Shown here piece after piece: positions 57,921-64,000 of a DNA stretch of 64,000 nucleotides (position 1 is the first letter of the stretch; each line of letters opens with the position of its first letter). The notes under the pieces are model-generated. The model had not been told where the DNA came from. It saw only the letters and a program-made list of their open reading frames with translations, and made no database searches. Location of the stretch: the NCBI GenBank assembly GCA_028583685.1, contig JAMXIF010000015.1:65154240-65218239 (forward strand). Reading direction: 5' to 3'. The position numbers and the translations under genes were made by a program. The DNA is from Petaurus breviceps papuanus. Its lineage: Eukaryota > Chordata > Mammalia > Diprotodontia > Petauridae.

Positions 57921-57924
57921 AATA

Positions 57925-58910
57925 AGCTAGCATTTATTAAAGGCCTACTATGCTCCAAGCAGTGAGTTAAGAAATAAACATACAAAGAAAGGCAAAAATA
58001 TCTCTTGCTATCAAGGAAGTCACAATCTAATGGGAGAGATAGTATGCAAACAACTATGTACAAACAAAATGTAAATAGACATAGATAATTTTTATATGTA
58101 TCTTTGTATGTACCTATATGGATATATGTGTGTATATACCTATACACATGATTAGATATGTATAATTATATAGAATTATAAGCCTACAATTGCATATGTA
58201 TCTATTTGTATGTCTAGATATATACATATATGTGTATGTGTACATGCATATGTATATGTATATGTATACGTGGCAAATTGGGGATAATATTAGAGGGAGG
58301 ACTAAGAAAGATCTTGCAAAAACTTGGGACACTAGCTGAGCCTTATAGTACTCAAGGAAACCTAGGAGGAAGAAATGAAGAGTGAGAGCCTTACAGATAC
58401 AGGGAACAGTCAGTGAAAATGTTAGATTCAAGAGATAGAGTGATGTGTGTATGAGGAACAGCAAGGAGGACAGTGTCACTAGATCTTGAAGAACATTCAG
58501 GGGAATGAGGTATCAGAAGACTGGAAAGATTGGAAGGGGTCAGGTTACAAAAGGCTTTGAAAGTCAAACAGACAATTTTATGTTGGATCCTGGAGGTAAT
58601 AATGAGCCATCAGAATTGATTGAGTTTGGTGAGGCAGGGTATGATAGAGCTTAAAGAAGATCAGCTGAGCAGATAATATACTAGAGGGGAAAGAAACTTG
58701 AGGTAGGGAGATAAGTAAGAAGTCTTTTGCAATAATCCAGGCAAAAGGGGAAGAGGGCCTACATTGTGGTGGTGGTGGTGCTGGTGGTGTCAGAGGAGAG
58801 AATGGGTCATACACAAAGGTCAAATTGACAGGACTTGACCACTGATTGGATATGGAGGGAGAGAGAGATGAGTTGAAAATTACTCTTAGGCTACAGGAAA
58901 AGTGGTAGCA
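57925..58910 (-). mobile_element. L2 LINE 3' half
   Basis: Antisense L2 from its terminus 'ctagcatttattaaaggcct' through 'tgctatcaaggaagtcacaa', 'ggaagagtgagagcc'-like sequence, 'gaggaacagcaaggaggaca', 'agactggaaagattggaagg', 'tggatcctggaggtaataat', 'gcaataatccaggcaaaagg' and 'gacaggacttgaccactgat'. A (TATG)n run at 58090-58270 has grown within it. The best-preserved L2 of the window. Confidence 0.8.
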
Positions 58911-58914
58911 TCTT

Positions 58915-59285
58915 ACATTTTCTGAATTAGAAATTTTGAAGAAAAAAAGTAGACTCCATATCTGAGTTTGATCTTTTCAAAATCTAGACTAATCATAGAA
59001 GAGCTAAAGCAATTTCAAGAATTGATCAACTTCCTACTTATCTAAGATATGAGTGGAAGATTTCAAAATAAAGGAAAAGAATGTAGAAGGTACTAATAAG
59101 AAGACATCAATAACTATCAACCCATATTCTATCTCACGCACATATAAAATGATTAAATATGTATAATTATATGTTGTCATATGTCTAGAATAAGCACATG
59201 GCTGCATATTATATTATTGATATAACTTACATATTAATATATGTGAATAGATAGATTATGTATATGAAGATTATATGCAGACATT
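58915..59285. other. No gene or repeat recognised
   Basis: AT-rich DNA, TA-rich near 59150-59270. Confidence 0.4.
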
Positions 59286-59287
59286 TC

Positions 59288-59545
59288 TTGTTAATTCAGT
59301 CATTTTTCAGCCATGTTTAACTCTTCATGACCCCCATTCAGGGTTTTCTTCTCAAAGATATTAGAACAGTTTGCCATTCTTCTCTAGTTCATTTTACACA
59401 TGAGGAAATTGAGGCAAACAAGGTCAAGTGACTTGCCCAGGGTCACACAACTATAAAGTATTCAAGGCCAGAATTGAACTCAGGAAGATGATTCTTCTTG
59501 ACTCCTGGCCCAGCACCCTGTCCATTGTGCCACCTAGCTGTCCTA
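59288..59545 (-). mobile_element. CORE-type marsupial SINE, full length
   Basis: Antisense: 'cagccatgtttaactcttca', 'cagggttttcttctcaaaga', 'gaggaaattgaggcaaacaa', 'gacttgcccagggtcacaca', head 'attgtgccacctagctgtcc'. Same family as 24143-24368. Confidence 0.9.
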
Positions 59546-59554
59546 TATACAGAC

Positions 59555-59660
59555 ATAGTGTATCATAATGATTAGAGTTCAAGCCCTGCTTCTAATAATG
59601 CTGTCTGTGTGACCCTGGGTCAGTCACATAACTTCTCAACCCTCTAGTTAACTTTCGACA
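59555..59660 (+). repeat. MIR/SINE fragment
   Basis: 'gtatcataatgattagagtt', 'tgtctgtgtgaccctgggtc', 'agtcacataacttctcaacc'. Confidence 0.55.
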
Positions 59661-59664
59661 ATTA

Positions 59665-60080
59665 TATATGGCAAAAAATGTGGGAAAAGAGAAGCAATGT
59701 AACCATTTTTAAAAGACACATGGTGAATATGAAGCCAATTACTATTAATGTTTTGCATGTGTAAAGTACCATAAAAGAAATCATTAAGGAATGGAAAAGC
59801 CTAGTTATTTAACAAGACTGAAGGAAAACAGATGTTCCATTGCTATCCACAAAAAAGTAAATATAACCAGAGGAGGGCATTGCCATCCAATTCCTCCTGA
59901 ATTTGGTTGATCACTTTAAAATATATATCAGAAGGCATGGACTAGAATCACCCCAAATTCAAAGCCATGGAGAGGTTATAATCTGAACTACTTTAGAAAA
60001 TGTTCATAAATCTATAAGGTCAAGGATTCTTTGAAATATCAGTTCTCTGGACCTTTGCTTTATTTGTAGGAATAAGAATA
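59665..60080. other. No gene or repeat recognised
   Basis: Unassigned DNA. Confidence 0.4.
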
Positions 60081-60084
60081 GATT

Positions 60085-60260
60085 TCTAGGATTTAGAAAT
60101 GGAAAGGATCATTTAGACCAATGTTGTTATTTTACAGACATGGAAATTGAAGCCCAGAGAAATTAAATAATTTGCCCAAGGATATAGGGGTAACAAACCA
60201 GATTTTAAATACACAACTCCAAAATGAATTAGTTCTTCTTTCCATTATGCCACTATTTCT
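60085..60260 (-). repeat. MIR/THER-type SINE
   Basis: 'ggaaaggatcatttagacca', 'ttttacagacatggaaattg', 'atttgcccaaggatataggg' in antisense order. Confidence 0.7.
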
Positions 60261-60537
60261 CCTCCCTGCTCCTGCCCCAACCAAATTATCACTAAAAGTC
60301 CTTTTCCAACTCTAAGATTAATATGTATGTGTATTCTTAAAGGGCATGGGAGCTTAAATAATATTAGACTATCCGGATTTGAAATACATCTTATTTTTTT
60401 TTCCTAAAGTGGGTTAGAAAAGATATTAATTCAGGTTTTACATTTAGTTTTGGCATCCTACATAGCACTTATCGAAATATCTTGAATGTGGTTATAAACA
60501 TTCCCTGAACTGACTGAATTGAATTGGTTCACTATAG

Positions 60538-61170
60538 TAACAAGCACCCTAACATACCAAGGAAGGCTGATAGCACAAGTTCTTACATCTGCTTTTCTAA
60601 AGGAAAGCAACTCAAAAAGGGTTAACAAACTTAGTTTACTCAAATATATAACATATACCTACTTCAGGGGGAAAATCCAACAATCTGAACTTCAGAGAAT
60701 ACAAACAGAAGTTACAACAGAAAATAACACAATTCAGCAGACAGGGCTTCCAGCTGTCTCACCATTACATCCAACCTAGTTAGTTACCACAGAGGGAGGC
60801 ACCCACATCTGGGTTTTCAAAGCCAGGGGGCTCAACGGCTGCCCAGAGTCTCATCTGGCCAAATCACACAACTCTTACCAAAGACAGCCCCAAAGCAAAA
60901 CCTCACATCTCCTAGGTCAGAGAATGTCACAACCTTCTTGACCCACTGCCCAATCACAAAATAACAAAGTGTGGGCATTCCTGAAAAACAAGCCTCCTGC
61001 CACAGGTTCCATGTGACCACATTCAGCTTATTAGGGGGCAGAGTATATTTTCAAATCAGGGAAGTATATTTTATATGGAGTATATTTTCAATATACAAAG
61101 TATATTTTCAAATCACCTAAGGAGCCAAGGGACAGGGAAGATTTTCAGATTCCCATTTACATTCACATAG
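60538..61170. mobile_element. LTR-like repeat, second copy
   Basis: Collinear over its length with 52021-52722. Shared landmarks: 'tttctaaaggaaagcaa' near the left end, 'gttagttaccacagagggag', 'agccagggggctcaac', 'ccaaagcaaaacctc', 'gacccactgcc' and the right end 'cagggaagattttcagattc'. A short local duplication of 'gtatattttcaa' lies at 61040-61110. No protein parts seen. Unclassified; a solo LTR is possible. Confidence 0.5.
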
Positions 61171-61174
61171 TAAT

Positions 61175-61760
61175 CTGAGACAAGTATTCTTGAGAGAAGG
61201 ATAAGAGGCCCAAATATAATTACTTAAAAATGAAATTGACCCAGTGACAAGACTGTAACTAACATAGTGTAGAATGGATTTTGCCCTAGGATGCTGACTG
61301 CCCCAGAGGGAAGTCACTTTATTCCAATGAAAAAAAGTGTTATGACTTGAAGTGACGTGGGTTGAGGAATGGGCACCACCTTTCCAAGCATGACTACACT
61401 CTTCTGGGGGCAAGTGCTACATACAACTCTACCACTGCAAACTTGGTCAGGCAATATTCTGAGGTCTTAGAGCTACCTGCCCAAAGACATCTTCATTCAT
61501 CTGAATTTGCCCTAAGCACAATAATTTTTTACGAAAAAAAAAATGATAGTTCTTGGTGAAATTCTTTTGTCATAATGATAAGATATTGTATAAAAATGAG
61601 AAGCACATTATTGCTGCATATCAGGATGATCCTCATTATACTATGGGAAAATCATTTATCTCTCATTGTAGTGGCAGAGCACAATGTATTTTGGTTGATG
61701 CCTAAACTCTGTCTTTCTTGAACAACTCTCTGAAGAATAACTTTATTTTTGTACTCATTC
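61175..61760. other. No gene or repeat recognised
   Basis: Unassigned DNA. The longest frame, 98 codons on the minus strand (61117-61413), has no recognised domain. Confidence 0.4.
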
Positions 61761-61764
61761 ATTC

Positions 61765-62600
61765 AGCAAACATTAACTAAAGTCTTTCAGTAAAAAGCAC
61801 TGGTATTTGTGGCTGGTATTTGAGTCATTGAATGAAAAATGACCAAAAGAGTTTATAATCTAATGGTGGAGTAGAATCTACTATTATACAAAACAGCACA
61901 TTAAAGTATATAAGAGAGGTATAAAATGCTATGAGAATTTAGGACAGACTGAGATTATCTTTCATCTAGGAAATTCAAAAAAGGCTTCATAAAATGTGGC
62001 ATTTAAGTTGAGTTTTGAAGAATGAGTGGGATTGTAATACAAAGAGATAAAAGAGGATTATATCCCAGACAAAGAGAAGACATAGAAACAGGGAATCATA
62101 TGATATGTCTAAAAATAGAGTTTCTCATTTAATTGAAACATTGGTTACCTGAAAGAAACAATATAAAAAAGATTGGAAAAGTATATTGAAAATAGATTAA
62201 AGTCTGCCTTAAGTATAAAAATAAAAAGTCTGGACTTTTTCAGTCAATAGGCAGCTCTTGAAAGTTTTCAATCAGGGAAGAAGTGTTCAAATTACCTGAT
62301 AATGCTCAGAATTGCTTGGAGTGGTAGAGAGTAAAGGAAACCAGTTTGAACACAGAAGTGATAGATTTTGGAAGAGGTAATATGGGCTTGAACTAGTCTG
62401 ATGGCAATGAGAATAGAAACAAGATGGTAGAAGAAAGAAATAAAGCACAGATGGAATTCACATGATTTAACTACTGTTTGGATTGGGGAAGGGGATGTAT
62501 ATGTGGGGGGAGGTTGGAAGGTAGTTATAGTTTAGATCAAAGAACTTCAAGGTCAGGAATTTGTAGGGGTCATTAGTGTGAATGCTCAAGAAAGCTAAGC
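61765..62600 (-). mobile_element. L2 LINE 3' part, highly diverged
   Basis: Antisense L2: 'cattcagcaaacattaacta', 'agtttataatctaatggtgg', 'aggcttcataaaatgtggca', 'cagggaagaagtgttcaaat', 'aagtgatagattttggaaga'. Confidence 0.55.
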
Positions 62601-62604
62601 AACA

Positions 62605-63080
62605 ATGTTCTCCTTCAAACAGATGACTTCAGATCAAGTCTTTCAACAACTCTGCTGCTAACATATGAGCTGTACATTTGACTCTTAGAGTCAAGGCTTT
62701 AAAATACCATTTGACATATGAGTCACTGGAAAAAATGTGACATTATAATAAAATTATCTCTCAATTTAATCCAATAGATGACTAGGAAAACTTTTATTTG
62801 GGAATTAGAATTTAAATAATGAATTTGATGTGGTAAAGACTACATTGCTCAGAAATACTCTATTTAGCAAGTGAATCACTCATAGTTCAATTTTTTATGA
62901 TAACCATCTATAAATAATAAAACATGTATCAAAATTATCAGTAAAACTACAGCTACTTATCAAAGAATATATGTGCATATGTTGAAAATATGTGGATATG
63001 TATACAAAAATTGAAGAACGAAAGTCATGCAGACATATAGTGTTTCTAAAGAACATATTTTGAATGAAGGTTATAATCAA
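62605..63080. other. No gene or repeat recognised
   Basis: AT-rich DNA next to the SINE dimer. No named repeat and no convincing open frame. Confidence 0.4.
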
Positions 63081-63091
63081 ACACAATTTCT

Positions 63092-63397
63092 TTTTTTTTT
63101 AAGCAATTGGGGTTAAGTAACTTGCTCAAGGTTACACGACCAGTTATTTCTGGGTGTGGTGCTAAGTATTTGAGCCCAGATTTGATCCCCAGGTCATCCC
63201 AACACTGGAGCCAGTGCTCTTACTCGCTGAGCCACCTGGCCGCCCCTAAGCAATTGGCGTTAAGTAATTTGCTCAAGGTTACACAGCCAGGTGTTTCTGG
63301 GTGGATGATAAGTGTCTGAGCCTGGATTCGATCCACATGTCATCCCGACACTGGAGCCGGTGCTCTTACTCGCTGTGCTACCTGGTCGCCCCTCATG
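63092..63397 (-). mobile_element. Head-to-tail dimer of the second-type tRNA SINE
   Basis: Two complete units in the same orientation: about 63101-63246 and 63247-63393. Each runs from 'aagcaattgg.gttaagtaa' at the left to 'ggtcgcccc/ggccgcccc' at the right. The only A tail (T10 at 63091-63100) is at the left end; none lies between the units. The 10-mer cacaatttct flanks the pair at 63082-63091 and 63398-63407. The units differ at roughly 15% of positions. Confidence 0.9.
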
Positions 63398-63569
63398 CAC
63401 AATTTCTAAAGAAAGATACCACATTTAAAATTTTTCACATGACTTTAACTTTTAAGAAAATATCAGTTTTTGTCATAATAATTTTGAATTCTACATAAAA
63501 AAGAGATCTAGAAAATTATTTATCTTAAGATCTTTACATAAGACTGAAAGAAATTTGGACAAATTGCTA

Positions 63570-63790
63570 CTTTACATTTATAAAGTACTTTGACATACAA
63601 TATGTAATTTGAACCTTGTGAGTTAGGTAATGAAATTATTATTAGCCCTTTTTGAAGGAACTGAGGACCAGATAATTAACCTTGAGTACAGTAGAAAGAA
63701 TGCTAGATTTAGCCTCAGAAGACCTGGGTTACAATTATGGTTCTGCTACCTCCTAGTTTTATGAATTTAGACTCAGGATTTGGCCTAGAT
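63570..63790. repeat. Two MIR fragments, opposite strands
   Basis: Antisense piece at 63570-63690 ('tttataaagtactttgacat', 'gaaggaactgaggaccagat'). Sense piece at 63695-63790 ('gaagacctgggttacaatta', 'gctacctcctagttttatga'). Confidence 0.6.
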
Positions 63791-64000
63791 TATCTGAACC
63801 TATTGCAGATTTTACAGTCTGGAATTGGACATTTTTTTCCAATATCTTATAGCCACAAAGGATGAAATTTGGTACTTCAAACCAAAAGTTCAAAGTCCAG
63901 AAGATGTTTTTTCTAGACCAAGAGGGGAGAAGACATCCAGACCTATAATTTCATCAGCATAAATAATTCTCATTATAGAAGGTCCTTCCAAAGATGTATA

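Noticed and set aside
61117-61413. 98-codon minus-strand frame
   Set aside because: Partly over the end of an LTR-like repeat, no domain recognised.

Overview
The window is repeat-rich, AT-rich DNA from a marsupial, probably an Australidelphian (Australasian-type) genome. The call rests on the mix of retroelements: dense tRNA-type SINEs with heads like 'ggggcagctaggtggcgcagtg', MIR/THER-1 CORE-SINEs, RTE-mobilised SINEs ending 'gtcctcttcaagaatgaagg', an RTE-clade LINE, marsupial L1, half-L1 (HAL1) elements, and old L2 and CR1/L3 copies. I cannot name the species from sequence alone. No host protein-coding gene, spliced exon set or RNA gene is recognisable. Apart from L1, HAL1 and RTE proteins, the open frames are short and look like chance.

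Layout. 0-15 kb: a full-length HAL1 with a perfect 16-bp target duplication (586-3344), L2 and MIR fossils, L1 3' fragments on both strands, and an L2 split by RTE-type SINEs. 15-20 kb: a 100-N assembly gap, then an L1 with an intact 330-codon ORF1, a 575-nt polypurine inter-ORF spacer, and a decayed ORF2 that stops before the 3' end. 20-31 kb: MIR and tRNA-SINE clusters, an L2 tail split by a SINE, a rearranged HAL1 (24951-26432) and an antisense L1 tail. 31-40 kb: mostly unassigned sequence with L2, CR1/L3 and SINEs, two of the SINEs with clean target duplications. 40-45 kb: a third HAL1 carrying a nested SINE, and an L2 carrying two SINEs. 45-64 kb: L1 fragments, an LTR-like fossil region, an RTE LINE interrupted by a second LTR-like repeat that recurs at 60.5 kb, an 87-bp inverted repeat around L1 debris, more L2, and a head-to-tail SINE dimer flanked by one target duplication.

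The elements are linked by retrotransposition. L1 supplies the machinery for HAL1, which keeps ORF1 but lacks ORF2, and probably for the A-tailed tRNA SINEs. The RTE LINE shares its 3' end with the 'gaatgaaggacaaacaac' SINEs and is their likely partner. Nesting gives relative ages: L2, MIR and CR1 are oldest; RTE and L1/HAL1 are intermediate; the A-tailed SINEs and the LTR-like insert in the RTE are younger than their hosts. I found no cellular operon, defence system or other new gene system. The most unusual items are the HAL1 architecture, the dimeric SINE insertion, the inverted repeat and the recurrent unclassified LTR-like repeats.
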